This document shows positions 16,188 to 24,992 of a DNA stretch of 64,000 nucleotides, piece after piece (position 1 is the stretch's first letter; each line of letters starts with the position of its first letter). Source of the stretch: Trujillonella humicola. Lineage in GTDB: Bacteria; Actinomycetota; Actinomycetes; Mycobacteriales; Geodermatophilaceae. Below the pieces are notes generated by a model. That model was not told where the DNA came from, ran no database searches, and worked only from the letters and a program-made list of their open reading frames with translations. The translations under genes were made by a program, and so were the position numbers. The DNA is taken from positions 1-64,000 of the forward strand of contig NZ_JBJNRJ010000021.1 in the NCBI RefSeq assembly GCF_046233715.1, read 5' to 3'.

Positions 16188-17312
16188 GTGCAGACGATGG
16201 CAGCGGTCCTGTGGGACCGCGACGACCCGACGTGGTCCGTGGAGCCGATCGAGCTCGACCCGCCCGGCCCCGAGGAGGTGCTGGTCGAGCTGCACGCCTC
16301 GGGCATGTGCCACTCCGACGAGCACCTGATCACCGGCGACATGCCCTTCCACCTGCCGTGCATCGGCGGGCACGAGGGAGCCGGGATCGTGCAAGCGGTC
16401 GGCGAGAGGGTCTCCTCGGTGTCCCCCGGTGACCACGTCGTCTTCGGGTTCATGCCCTCGTGCGGTCGCTGCCCCTCGTGCGCCAGCGGCCACCAGAGCC
16501 TCTGCGACCTCGGCGCCCGGCTCTACACCGGGCGGCAGATCGCCGACGGCACGGCCCGGCACCACGCCCGCGGCCAGGACCTCGCGACCTCGTGCCTGGT
16601 CGGCTCCTACGCCCACCACACCGTCGTCCACGAGGCGAGCACCATCAAGATCGACCCGAACGTGCCGCTGGACCGCGCGTGCCTGCTCGGCTGCGGCTTC
16701 GTCACCGGGTGGGGCTCGGCTGTCTACGCCGCCGACATCCGTCCCGGCGACACCGTCGCCGTGGCCGGCGTCGGCGGGATCGGCGCCGCCGCCATCCAGG
16801 GCGCCAAGCTGGCCGGCGCGCGGGTGATCGTGGCGATCGATCCCGCCACCACCAAGAAGGAGACGGCCCTGGCCATGGGCGCCACCCACGTGGCCAGCTC
16901 CTGGAGCGAGGCGCCCTCGGTCGTGGCCGACGCGACGTGGCAGCGCGGCGTGGACCGCTTCGTGTGCACGATGGGCCGCGGCGACGGCACGCTCATGCAC
17001 AAGATCCTCGGGATGACGGCCAAGCGCGGCCGGGTGGTCGTCACCAACATCCACCCGATCGCCGAGCGCTCGATCAACGTCAGCATGATGGACCTGACCC
17101 TGAACGAGAAGCAGATCGTCGGGTCGCTGTACGGCTCGGCCAACCCGCGGGCCGACATCCCCAAGCTGCTTGAACTGTGGTCGTCGGGGCTCGTGGACCT
17201 CGACGCGGTCGTGTCGAACACCTACCCGCTCGAGGGCATCAACGACGGCTTCGCCGACATGCGGAGCGGCAACTTCCTGCGCGGGGTGCTGCGGTACCCC
17301 GCCGCGGGTTGA
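16188..17312 (+). CDS. NDMA-dependent zinc alcohol dehydrogenase (mycofactocin-type)
   Basis: A 374-residue medium-chain dehydrogenase. The N-terminus A-A-V-L-W followed by I-E-L-D-P-P and G-M-C-H-S-D-E-H is characteristic of the NDMA-dependent (Rxyl_3153-like) group, whose bound NAD is thought to be recycled through mycofactocin. Zinc ligands are Cys41 and His62-Glu63, with structural-zinc cysteines at 92, 95, 98 and 106; G-V-G-G-I-G is the nucleotide site. GTG 16188 is 7 bases after AGGAGG. No mycofactocin genes are in the window. It probably oxidises the alcohol made by the adjacent P450. Confidence 0.87.
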   Translation: MQTMAAVLWDRDDPTWSVEPIELDPPGPEEVLVELHASGMCHSDEHLITGDMPFHLPCIGGHEGAGIVQAVGERVSSVSPGDHVVFGFMPSCGRCPSCASGHQSLCDLGARLYTGRQIADGTARHHARGQDLATSCLVGSYAHHTVVHEASTIKIDPNVPLDRACLLGCGFVTGWGSAVYAADIRPGDTVAVAGVGGIGAAAIQGAKLAGARVIVAIDPATTKKETALAMGATHVASSWSEAPSVVADATWQRGVDRFVCTMGRGDGTLMHKILGMTAKRGRVVVTNIHPIAERSINVSMMDLTLNEKQIVGSLYGSANPRADIPKLLELWSSGLVDLDAVVSNTYPLEGINDGFADMRSGNFLRGVLRYPAAG

Positions 17313-17323
17313 GAGGGGACGCA

Positions 17324-18598
17324 ATGACCAGCACGGAGAACCCGCCCGTCCGGAGGCTCGACGACCTCTCGTGGTGGACGCAGCCGGTCGCCGACCGCGA
17401 CGCGTACTTCGCCCGGCTGCGCGCCGAGGACCCCCGCCCGTTCGTACCGCCCAGGCGGGAGCCGGGCAGCCCGCGGCACGACGGCTTCTGGGCGCTCCTC
17501 ACCTACGAGGACGTCCGGGAGGTCAGCCGGCGCGAGGAGGACTTCTGCTCGGGCCAGGGGACGCAGATCTTCGACCAGCCGCCCCGGCTGCGGGAGTACC
17601 GCGGGTCGATCATCGACATGGACAACCCCGAGCACGTGCGGCTGCGCAAGATCGTCAACCGCGGCTTCACGCCCAAGTCGCTGGAGAAGCTGCGCGAGGA
17701 CGTCCGGCGGATCGCCCGCGACCTCATCGCCTCGGTGGCCGAGCGCGGCGAGTGCGACTTCGTCACCGACGTGGCCGGTCCCCTGCCGCTGCGCATCGTC
17801 AACGACATGCTCGGCATCCCGGACGAGTACGAGAAGTACATCTTCGACCAGACCAACATCATCATGGGCGCCAGCGACCCGGAGTACATCCCCGACCAGA
17901 GCCCGCGCTCGGTGGCCGCCGCGGTCGAGGCCGCCGGAGAGGGTCTGGCCGAGCTGCTGTCCCACCTGGCCGAGGACCGGATCGCCTCGCCGCGCGACGA
18001 CCTGATCAGCAAGCTCGTGGCCGCGCAGGGCGAGGAGGTCCTCACCCCCGGGGAGATGGCGCGCTTCTTCATCCTGCTCGTCGGCGCCGGCAACGAGACC
18101 ACCCGCAACGCCATCTCCCACGGGTTGCTGGCCCTGACCCGCTACCCCGACCAGCGGGAGCTGTGGCGCAGCGACCTGGAGGCGCACACCGCCCCGGCGG
18201 TCGAGGAGGTCGTGCGCTGGGCCTCCCCCGTGCTCCACTTCCGGCGCACGGTGACCCGGGACGGCGTCCGGCTCGGCGACCAGGAGTTCGCCGAGGGCGA
18301 CAAGGTCGTCATGTGGTACCGCTCGGCCAACCAGGACGAGTCCGCCTTCCCGGACGGGACCCGTTTCGACATCACGCGAAAGCCCAACCCGCACGTGGGC
18401 TTCGGCGCCCCCGGGCCGCACTTCTGTCTCGGGGCGAACCTAGCCCGGCTGGAGCTGGGTGTGGTCTTCCAGGAGTTGCTCACCCTGCTGCCCGACATCC
18501 GTGCCGTGGGTGAGCCCGAGTTCCTCCGGTCCAACCTGCTGCACGGGGTCAAGCACCTGCGCGCCGAGTTCACGCCCACGTCCGTGGTGACGGCATGA
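17324..18598 (+). CDS. Cytochrome P450
   Basis: A 424-residue soluble bacterial P450 with the oxygen-binding helix L-V-G-A-G-N-E-T-T-R-N, an E-x-x-R motif (E-E-V-V-R) and the haem loop G-F-G-A-P-G-P-H-F-C-L-G with Cys about 368. The D-M-D-N-P-E-H-V-R-L-R-K segment is typical of the actinobacterial CYP125/CYP142/CYP124 neighbourhood, which hydroxylates terminal methyl groups of sterols and isoprenoids, though subfamily needs phylogeny. It follows the alcohol dehydrogenase by 11 bases and overlaps the hydratase by 4. Ferredoxin and ferredoxin reductase partners are not in this operon. Confidence 0.9.
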   Translation: MTSTENPPVRRLDDLSWWTQPVADRDAYFARLRAEDPRPFVPPRREPGSPRHDGFWALLTYEDVREVSRREEDFCSGQGTQIFDQPPRLREYRGSIIDMDNPEHVRLRKIVNRGFTPKSLEKLREDVRRIARDLIASVAERGECDFVTDVAGPLPLRIVNDMLGIPDEYEKYIFDQTNIIMGASDPEYIPDQSPRSVAAAVEAAGEGLAELLSHLAEDRIASPRDDLISKLVAAQGEEVLTPGEMARFFILLVGAGNETTRNAISHGLLALTRYPDQRELWRSDLEAHTAPAVEEVVRWASPVLHFRRTVTRDGVRLGDQEFAEGDKVVMWYRSANQDESAFPDGTRFDITRKPNPHVGFGAPGPHFCLGANLARLELGVVFQELLTLLPDIRAVGEPEFLRSNLLHGVKHLRAEFTPTSVVTA

Positions 18599-19407
18599 CC
18601 GCCGTCGAGGCCCCCGGCGTCCTGTCCGTGGACCGGGACGGCATCCGGCGGATCACCCTCAACCGGCCCGAGGCGGCCAACGCGCTGCGCCCGGAGGACC
18701 GCAACGCCCTCATCGACCTGCTCGTGGAGGCCGACGCCGATCCGGCGGTCCGGGTCGTGGTGATCGCCGCCGAGGGACGGCACTTCTGCGCCGGCGCGGA
18801 CGTGCGGTCGATGGCGTCGAGCCGGGCGGGCGGCGAGGGCAAGCGCGTCGGCGACACGATGCGCAAGATCATGAACGGCGCCCAGCGGTTGATCGCCGCG
18901 GTGCTCGACTGCGGCAAGCCCGTGATCGCCGTGGTCCAGGGCCCGGCCGCGGGCATCGGCGCGCACCTCGCCTACGCCTCCGACCTCGTGGTCGCGAGCG
19001 AGGAGGCGACGTTCGTGGAGTCCTTCGTCCGCCGCGGCCTCGTCGTCGACGGTGGCGGGGCCTATCTGCTCCCCCGGCGCATCGGCATGCAGAAGGCCAA
19101 GGAGATGGTCCTGTTCGGCGACCCGCTGACGGCGCAGGAGGGCCTCGCCCTGGGGCTGGTCAACCGGGTCGTCCCGGCCGACGAGCTGGGCGGCGTGGCC
19201 GACGAGCTCGCCGCCCGGCTCGCGGCGGGACCGACGAGCGCCATCGCGCTGACCAAGCGGCTGATGAACGGGTCGCCGGACACCGACCGGGCCGGGGCCT
19301 ACCTGGCCGAGGGGATGGCACAGGAGATCCAGTCGAACGCGCACGACCTGACCGAGGGGATCCGCTCCTTCGTCGAGCGTCGGCCCGCCGAATACCGCGG
19401 GCACTGA
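18595..19407 (+). CDS. Enoyl-CoA hydratase/isomerase family protein
   Basis: A 270-residue crotonase-fold protein. It shows the CoA-binding and oxyanion segments G-R-H-F-C-A-G-A-D-V and G-P-A-A-G-I-G-A-H-L and a C-terminal A-L-T-K-R-L-M. The position of the second catalytic Glu holds V-V-D-G-G-G, so hydratase chemistry is not assured; isomerase or hydrolase activity is possible. It overlaps the P450 gene by ATGA and is followed by a DUF35 protein. Confidence 0.85.
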   Translation: MTAVEAPGVLSVDRDGIRRITLNRPEAANALRPEDRNALIDLLVEADADPAVRVVVIAAEGRHFCAGADVRSMASSRAGGEGKRVGDTMRKIMNGAQRLIAAVLDCGKPVIAVVQGPAAGIGAHLAYASDLVVASEEATFVESFVRRGLVVDGGGAYLLPRRIGMQKAKEMVLFGDPLTAQEGLALGLVNRVVPADELGGVADELAARLAAGPTSAIALTKRLMNGSPDTDRAGAYLAEGMAQEIQSNAHDLTEGIRSFVERRPAEYRGH

Positions 19408-19420
19408 GGAGGCGCAGCGC

Positions 19421-19846
19421 ATGACCGCACCGAGATCCGACCTGCCCACCCCCGACGCCGACAGCCAGCCCTTCTGGGACGCCGCCAAAGAGGGGCGTTT
19501 CCTCATCGCCCGCTGCGGCGCCTGTGGGCGGGCCCACCACTACCCCCGGCCGTTCTGCCCCACCTGCTGGAGCGAGGACGTCTCCTGGGAGCAGGCCAGT
19601 GGCCGGGGCACGCTCTACACGCACTCCACCGTCTACATGAACGACCTCGCACCGTTCCGCGACCGGCTGCCGTACGTGGCCGCGCTGGTGGAACTCGAGG
19701 AGGGGCCGCGGGTCATGACCAACGTCGTCGACTGCGCGCCCGAGGACCTGCGGATGGGCATGCCGCTGCGAGTGGCATTCCGCGAACTGGACGAGAACAC
19801 CACGGCGCCGGTGTTCCGCCCGGCAGAACTGGAGGACGACGCATGA
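19421..19846 (+). CDS. DUF35 Zn-ribbon/OB-fold protein
   Basis: A 141-residue protein with four zinc-ribbon cysteines (C32, C35, C46, C49) followed by an OB-fold (R-G-T-L-Y-T-H-S-T-V onwards). In sterol side-chain and ipf pathways such proteins form a complex with an SCP-x thiolase-like aldolase and bind the acyl-CoA end. No thiolase lies in this operon. The most likely partner is the thiolase-like protein encoded at 23832-24992 in the divergently oriented operon. The ATG follows GAGGAGG. Confidence 0.87.
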   Translation: MTAPRSDLPTPDADSQPFWDAAKEGRFLIARCGACGRAHHYPRPFCPTCWSEDVSWEQASGRGTLYTHSTVYMNDLAPFRDRLPYVAALVELEEGPRVMTNVVDCAPEDLRMGMPLRVAFRELDENTTAPVFRPAELEDDA

Positions 19847-20769
19847 CCCCCCTGCTCGAGGGCAAGATCGCGCTGGTCACCGGCGCCGGCCACGGCATCG
19901 GCCGCGGCCACGCCGTGGAGCTCGCCAAGCACGGCGCGACCGTGATCGTCAACGACCTGGGCAGCTCGGTGTCCGGCGAGGGTTCCGGCCGCGACGCCGA
20001 CCGCGTGGTCGACGTCATCGGCGCGCGCGGCGGGAAGGCGGTGGCCGACTACGCCGACGTGGGCGATGAGGATCAGGTCGAGGCGATGGTCGGCCGGGCA
20101 TTCGACGAGTTCGGCCGACTGGACATCCTGGTCAACAACGCGGGCATCGTCCGCGACAAGGCGATCTGGAACATGAGCGCCGCCGACTTCGACCTCGTGA
20201 TGCGGGTGCACGTCCGCGGCACCTGGCTGGCCAGCCGCGCCGCCGCCGTGCGGTGGCGTGAGGCCGCCAAGGCCGACCCCTCCGGCCGGGTCTACGGCCG
20301 GATCATCAACACCACCTCCGGCGCAGGGCTCTGGGGCAACTTCGGCCAGACGAACTACGCCACCGCCAAGGCCGCCATCGTCGGCCTGACCCAGACCCTG
20401 AGCCTGGAGCTGGCCAGGATGGGCATCACGGTCAACGCGATCAGCCCGGGTGGCATCACCCGGCTCTCGGCCACGATGAGCGGCGCCGACGCCGTCCCCG
20501 AGCCCGACGAGCGGCCCGAGGACGAGTTCGACCCGAAGGACCCGTCGCTGTCCAGCCCGGTCGTGGCGTGGCTGGCCAGCCCCGAGGCCGCGCACGTGAG
20601 CGGGCAGGTGGTCCGCGCCATGGGCGAGCTCATCGAGCTGGCGGAGGGCTGGACGAAGGGCCCGTCCATCAGCAACGGCGGCAAGCGGTGGGACGCCACG
20701 ACCCTCGGCGACCGGTTGGCGAAGGACGTGTTCCGGACGCGGGCGCCGGGCCTGCGGATGGGCGGCTGA
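19843..20769 (+). CDS. SDR, MFE-2/17beta-HSD4-like 3-hydroxyacyl-CoA dehydrogenase
   Basis: A 308-residue SDR resembling the N-terminal dehydrogenase domain of peroxisomal multifunctional enzyme type 2. It shows T-G-A-G-H-G-I-G, N-N-A-G-I-V-R-D, N-T-T-S-G-A-G-L-W-G-N-F-G-Q and Y-A-T-A-K. The insertion after the Ser strand and the late G-G-I-T-R-L are typical. It probably oxidises a 3-hydroxyacyl-CoA in beta-oxidation of a side chain. It overlaps the DUF35 gene by ATGA and ends the operon. Confidence 0.87.
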   Translation: MTPLLEGKIALVTGAGHGIGRGHAVELAKHGATVIVNDLGSSVSGEGSGRDADRVVDVIGARGGKAVADYADVGDEDQVEAMVGRAFDEFGRLDILVNNAGIVRDKAIWNMSAADFDLVMRVHVRGTWLASRAAAVRWREAAKADPSGRVYGRIINTTSGAGLWGNFGQTNYATAKAAIVGLTQTLSLELARMGITVNAISPGGITRLSATMSGADAVPEPDERPEDEFDPKDPSLSSPVVAWLASPEAAHVSGQVVRAMGELIELAEGWTKGPSISNGGKRWDATTLGDRLAKDVFRTRAPGLRMGG

Positions 20770-20778
20770 CCGAGGGGG

Positions 20779-20803
20779 CCGCCGCGACCTCAGCTCGCGG
20801 CGG
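20779..20803. terminator. Bidirectional terminator hairpin
   Basis: CCGCCGCG (20779-20786) pairs with CGCGGCGG (20796-20803) across a 9-base loop containing the regulator stop codon, between convergent genes. Confidence 0.5.
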
Positions 20804-22139
20804 TCCGCCGGTCGGCGGACGCCGCCAGCGGTGTCCGGCCGAGCAGGCCGCGCTCGATGAACGCCGCCATCGTCTCGACGATCTCGGTGTCCGACACCGC
20901 CCGGCTCTGCTGCGGCAGTCCCGTCGGGATGCGCTCGAGCACGGCGACGAGGACCAGGCCGGCAACGTGCAGGTCGAGCGGATAGGGCCGCGAGATGCCG
21001 GTCAGCACGCGGGCGATCGCCGACCGCGTCGCGTGCCGGACCTCGTCGCCGAGCAGTTGGACGCGCGGATCGTCGCTGTGGCGCTCCACCCAGACCCGCA
21101 GCACCCCGGCATGCCGGCGGGAGAGCCCGATGAGCTCGTGCAGCCACACGCGCAGCTCGGCGCCTGCGTGCACGCTGTCGCCGAACCGGCCGGCGAGGGC
21201 CACCACGTCGTCGCGGGCCTCCTCGGCGAGCGCGGCGAGGACGTCGGCCTTGTCGGTGAAGTACTTGTAGAGGGTCGCCCGGGCGACTCCCGCCCCGGCC
21301 GCGACGGCGTCGACGTTGGCTCCGGCGAAGCCGCGCGCGGCGAAGATCCGTGCCGCCGAGTCCAAGAGGGCGCGGACGGTCGCCTGCGCCCGGGGGCCGA
21401 GCCGCTCGACGCGGCCGGACGGGGCCTGAACGGACGGGGCAGCGGCCGTCCAGGACTCCGGTGGCGGTGCGTCCCGCGAGCCCTGGCCGGCGAGGACGTC
21501 GGCGGGGGTGTCGGGGAACAGCACCAACTGCAGCACCACGGCCAGGCCGTCGCTCATCACCTCGGCCGAGGGGGACCCCGTCCGGCCGGTGTGCCGCAGG
21601 TAGTTGGAGCGGTGGACGACGAGCAGGATCGCGGCGGCGGTGTCCACCCCGTCGATGCCAGCGAACCCGGCAGCCGCGAGCCGCTCGGCGATGCGACCGG
21701 CGTAGGCGTCGACGAAGCCGGTCACCATCGGCCGGAACGTCGTGTCGGCGGTCTGCAGGTGCTCCCACTGGGCGAACATCGTGGCGTAGCGGTCGTACAC
21801 CCACGCCCACTCCCCCAGCCACCAGTGGAGGTTGTCGAAGCCCTCGGCGGTGGGGCCGAGCGGCCCGAGCCGGCGGATCAGCCGCATCAGCGCGGCGCCG
21901 CACTCCTCCAGCAGCTCGGCGAAGACCCCGTCCTTGCTCTCGAAGTACTGGTACAGCGTCGCGCGGGAGACGCCCGCGGCACGGGCCAGGTCGTCGACCG
22001 AGACGTCGTGGAGACTGCGCTCGCCGAACTGCTCCAGGGCGACGGCGAGGATCTGCCGGCGCGTCTGCACGCCGCGGGCGCCGACGATCCGGCTGCTGGA
22101 CCCGTAGCTGGGCCGGCGCAGCACCTCGTCGCTCGTCAC
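20790..22139 (-). CDS. Tandem-TetR transcriptional regulator (Mce3R-like architecture) 2
   Basis: A 449-residue paralogue of the protein at 13042, alignable over its whole length, with shared H-W-W-L-G-E-W-A-W-V-Y-D in the first ligand domain. Unit 1 has an HTH ending G-V-S-R-A-T-L-Y-Q-Y-F; unit 2 (about residue 240 on) ends G-V-A-R-A-T-L-Y-K-Y-F. The two regulators bracket the P450 operon. The ATG is at 22139. Its upstream region has one good operator-like site (22259-22276) and a weaker one close to the start, suggesting autoregulation or cross-regulation. Confidence 0.88.
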   Translation of the reverse strand: MTSDEVLRRPSYGSSSRIVGARGVQTRRQILAVALEQFGERSLHDVSVDDLARAAGVSRATLYQYFESKDGVFAELLEECGAALMRLIRRLGPLGPTAEGFDNLHWWLGEWAWVYDRYATMFAQWEHLQTADTTFRPMVTGFVDAYAGRIAERLAAAGFAGIDGVDTAAAILLVVHRSNYLRHTGRTGSPSAEVMSDGLAVVLQLVLFPDTPADVLAGQGSRDAPPPESWTAAAPSVQAPSGRVERLGPRAQATVRALLDSAARIFAARGFAGANVDAVAAGAGVARATLYKYFTDKADVLAALAEEARDDVVALAGRFGDSVHAGAELRVWLHELIGLSRRHAGVLRVWVERHSDDPRVQLLGDEVRHATRSAIARVLTGISRPYPLDLHVAGLVLVAVLERIPTGLPQQSRAVSDTEIVETMAAFIERGLLGRTPLAASADRRTAAS

Positions 22140-22158
22140 CCCTCGATGCTACGGGCGC

Positions 22159-22176
22159 ATCTGACGCTCTGCGTGC
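22159..22176 (-). promoter_or_regulatory. Weak operator-like site near regulator 2 start
   Basis: The minus strand reads GCACGCAGAGCGTCAGAT, keeping GTCAGAT but not the TGT core. It lies 20 bases before the regulator start codon and may be a low-affinity site or chance. Confidence 0.3.
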
Positions 22177-22258
22177 GCCCGCGAGCCGGTCTCCCCCGGA
22201 GGGATGTGCATGTCCGCGGGCACATCTGCCGGCACACGGCTGATCGGCGTCAGCGCGC

Positions 22259-22276
22259 GTCTGACACATCTGGCAC
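22259..22276 (-). promoter_or_regulatory. Operator-like site 6
   Basis: The minus strand reads GTGCCAGATGTGTCAGAC; the conserved TGTCAGA right arm is intact and the left arm is degenerate. It lies 120 bases upstream of tandem-TetR regulator 2, in the gap after the CoA-ligase gene. Confidence 0.5.
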
Positions 22277-22299
22277 CTCGATCTGCCGGTGCCGGCCGG

Positions 22300-23835
22300 T
22301 CAGGGAGCCTCCCCCTCGAGGACCTCGGCCCGGCTCCGCAACACCGTCCTGTCGACCTTGAGCATCGACGTCAGGGGCAGGTCGTCGACGAGGACCAGCC
22401 GGTCGGGGGCCTTGTAGTCGGCCAGCCGCTCGCGCACCCAGGACCGCAGCTCGGCGAGCTCCGGGGGGTCGTCGGGGTCGGCCGGGACGACGAAGGCCAC
22501 GCCGATCTCCCCGATGACCGGAGCGGGAGAGCCGACGACGGCCGCGCGCCGCACGCGAGGGTGCTCGGCGAGCACGTTCTCCACCTCCAGCGGGTGCACG
22601 TTGTAGCCGCCCCGGATGTAGAGGTCGCCCACCCGCCCCGCCAGGACCAGATCGCCGTCGGGCGTGAGCCTGCCGAGGTCACCGCTGATGAGCCATCCGT
22701 CCGCCGTCAGCGCCGCGGCGGTCGCCGCCGGGTCCCGCCAGTACCCCCGCATGACGCAGGCACCCCGGACCCGCACGCGACCGACCTCGCCGGCCCCCAC
22801 GGGCTCCCCCTGCTCGTCGGTGACCGCGATCTGCACGCCCTCCTGCGGACGGCCGACGGTGCGGGCCTGCACATCCGGGGGGTCGTCGGGATCGGTCCCG
22901 GTGATCGACGGGGACTCCGTCATGGCGTAGCGGACAACCAGCGGGACGCCGATCCGCTCACGGACGGCGGTGACCAGGTCCGGGGACGCCGGCGCGGTGG
23001 CCGCGATCCCCACGCGCAGGTGCTCCAGCCGCTCGGCGGCAGGCTCCTCGAGCAGCTTGGCCCACTGCGTGGGGACGCCGCCGACGACGGTGATCCGCTC
23101 GTCGCGCATGACGGCCGCCATCTCCCGCGCCGACCACGGCACCGGGGAGATCACCACCGCGGTTCCCCAGACCAGCTGGTCCCACAGCTTCGCCATGTAG
23201 CCGGCGTGGGCGAACGGCGTGGCAACGAGACGCCGGTCGTAGGGAGCGCTCATGACCCCGGACGACCGCGCGCCCGCGGCGAGGTTGCCGACGTCGAACC
23301 ATGCGCCCTTGGGCAGTCCCGTGGTCCCGCTCGTCCAGATGATCACGACCGGGTCGGTCGGCGCCGGGGACGGGCGGGCCGGCCCCAGCCCGGGATGGCG
23401 GTACGTCGTCGGCAACTCGGCGCGGTCGAGGACCGGGATCCCAGGAGGCCCCTCGGGCAGCCCCGCGGCGCCGTCCCGGATCAGCAGCGCCGGGCCGGCG
23501 CGGTCGAGGACCGCGGCCACCTCCCGGGGACCGAGCCGCGTGTTCAGCCCGGTGGTGACGGCACCGAGCCGGGCCAGGGCGGCGTAGCAGACGGCGTAGT
23601 CGACGGACGACGGGAGCATCAGCGCCACGACGTCCCCGGCCGCGATCCCGCGCTCGGCCAGCGCGCCCGCGAGGGCATCGGAGGTCCGGTCCCACTCGGC
23701 GAAGCCGATCCGGGGGCCGTTCGGCTCGACATACGCGTCCCGGTCGCCGTGCACCCGCGCCGCGGCCCGCAGCAGGGCGTCCACGGTGGCGAACTCCCCG
23801 CGCAGGGGCGGCTCCGGGCGGGCGGCCGGGGTCAC
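22300..23835 (-). CDS. AMP-dependent acyl-CoA synthetase/ligase
   Basis: A 511-residue ANL-superfamily ligase that activates a carboxylic acid to its CoA thioester via an acyl-AMP. It shows the P-loop I-I-W-T-S-G-T-T-G-L-P-K-G near residue 170, Y-A-M-T-E-S, the hinge G-D-L-G-R-L-T and the C-terminal K-V-D-R lysine region (S-M-L-K-V-D-R). GTG 23835 overlaps the preceding thiolase gene by 4 bases. It is last in the leftward operon from 29684. The acid substrate is not identifiable, but aromatic or branched acids are likely from context. Confidence 0.88.
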   Translation of the reverse strand: MTPAARPEPPLRGEFATVDALLRAAARVHGDRDAYVEPNGPRIGFAEWDRTSDALAGALAERGIAAGDVVALMLPSSVDYAVCYAALARLGAVTTGLNTRLGPREVAAVLDRAGPALLIRDGAAGLPEGPPGIPVLDRAELPTTYRHPGLGPARPSPAPTDPVVIIWTSGTTGLPKGAWFDVGNLAAGARSSGVMSAPYDRRLVATPFAHAGYMAKLWDQLVWGTAVVISPVPWSAREMAAVMRDERITVVGGVPTQWAKLLEEPAAERLEHLRVGIAATAPASPDLVTAVRERIGVPLVVRYAMTESPSITGTDPDDPPDVQARTVGRPQEGVQIAVTDEQGEPVGAGEVGRVRVRGACVMRGYWRDPAATAAALTADGWLISGDLGRLTPDGDLVLAGRVGDLYIRGGYNVHPLEVENVLAEHPRVRRAAVVGSPAPVIGEIGVAFVVPADPDDPPELAELRSWVRERLADYKAPDRLVLVDDLPLTSMLKVDRTVLRSRAEVLEGEAP

Positions 23836-24992
23836 GGCCGGTCGGTGCCGAGGATCAGCGTGCCGCTGGAGCAGAACCAGCCGCCGGTGCCGCTGACGCA
23901 CGCGAGTTCGGCGTCGGGGACCTGCCGCGGCCCGCACTCCCCGCGCAGCTGCCGCACCGCCTCGACCACCAGGAACAGCCCGCGCTGCCCCGGGTGGATC
24001 GCGGAGAGCCCGCCGCCGTCGGTGTTGGTGGGCAGCGCGCCGCCCAGGCGCAGGCGGCCGTCGGCGACGAACGGGCCGCCCTCCCCCTTCTTGCAGAAGC
24101 CGAGGTCCTCCATCGTCATGAGGAGCATGTAGGTGAAGGCGTCGTAGACCTCGCACACGTCGATGTCCTCCGGGCGGACCCCGGCGCGCTGGAAGGCCAG
24201 GGGGCCGGTGACCGACGCCGGGCCGGTGGTGAGGTCCTCCCACTGGCTCGTGGACACGTGCGAGACGTTCTCGGCCGCGCCGAGGACGTGCACCGGCGTA
24301 CCGGGCAGGTCCCGGGCCCGCTCCTCCGAGACGATCACCGCCGCCGCCCCGCCGTCCGAGCGGATGCAGCAGTGCAGCTTGGTGAAGGGATCGGCGATCA
24401 TCCGGCCCGCCAGGACCTCCTCGACGGTGATCGGGTCCCGGTAGGCGGCCTCCGGGTTGTCGGCCGCGTTGAACCGCGCCGACACCGCGACCTCGGCCAG
24501 CTGCTCGATCGTCGTCCCGTACTCGTGCATGTGGCGGCGGGCGGCCATCGCGTACTTCGCGATGAGGGTGTGCCCGTACGGCGCCTCCCACTGCAACGGG
24601 CCCCGGCTGCCCCAGTTGAGGTTGGCCGTCCGCAGCCCGCGGCGCAGGTCCGACTTCGCCGTCGACCCGTACGTCAGCAGGACCACGTCCGCACGACCGG
24701 CGGCGATGGCGTCCGCCGCGTGGGCCACCATGACCTCCCACGACGCCCCGCCGACCGCCGTCGAGTCGATCCAGCGCGGTCGCAGCCCGAGGTACTCCCC
24801 CACGTCGATGGGCGGCAGGGTCCCCAGGCCGGTCGAGCCCAGGCCGTCCACCTCCGCCGGTGAGATGCCGGCGTCGGCGAGGGCACGCCTCGACGCCTGG
24901 GCGATGAGCCCGTACGGGTTGGTGGCCACCGGCCCCGGGTCGGCCAGGGCGACACCGGCGATGACGGCGCCGCGGCCCCGAGGCGCGGTCAC
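23832..24992 (-). CDS. SCP-x thiolase-like protein, probable acyl-CoA retro-aldolase
   Basis: A 386-residue thiolase-superfamily protein of the lipid-transfer (Ltp) type. The position of the nucleophilic Cys in true thiolases is Gly here (A-V-G-G-A-S-W). The C-terminal V-S-G-T-G-G and L-P-T-N-T-D-G-G-G segments are kept. Loss of the Cys is what is seen in Ltp2-type enzymes, which split 3-hydroxyacyl-CoA by retro-aldol reaction together with a DUF35 partner. The only unpaired DUF35 protein nearby is at 19421. GTG 24992 overlaps the acyl-CoA dehydrogenase gene (GTGA). Confidence 0.82.
   Translation of the reverse strand: MTAPRGRGAVIAGVALADPGPVATNPYGLIAQASRRALADAGISPAEVDGLGSTGLGTLPPIDVGEYLGLRPRWIDSTAVGGASWEVMVAHAADAIAAGRADVVLLTYGSTAKSDLRRGLRTANLNWGSRGPLQWEAPYGHTLIAKYAMAARRHMHEYGTTIEQLAEVAVSARFNAADNPEAAYRDPITVEEVLAGRMIADPFTKLHCCIRSDGGAAAVIVSEERARDLPGTPVHVLGAAENVSHVSTSQWEDLTTGPASVTGPLAFQRAGVRPEDIDVCEVYDAFTYMLLMTMEDLGFCKKGEGGPFVADGRLRLGGALPTNTDGGGLSAIHPGQRGLFLVVEAVRQLRGECGPRQVPDAELACVSGTGGWFCSSGTLILGTDRP

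Noticed and set aside
22219..22242. A further operator copy around CACATCTGCCGGCACACGG
   Set aside because: It keeps ATCTG and CACA-like parts but not the TGTCAG core in either direction, so it was not counted.
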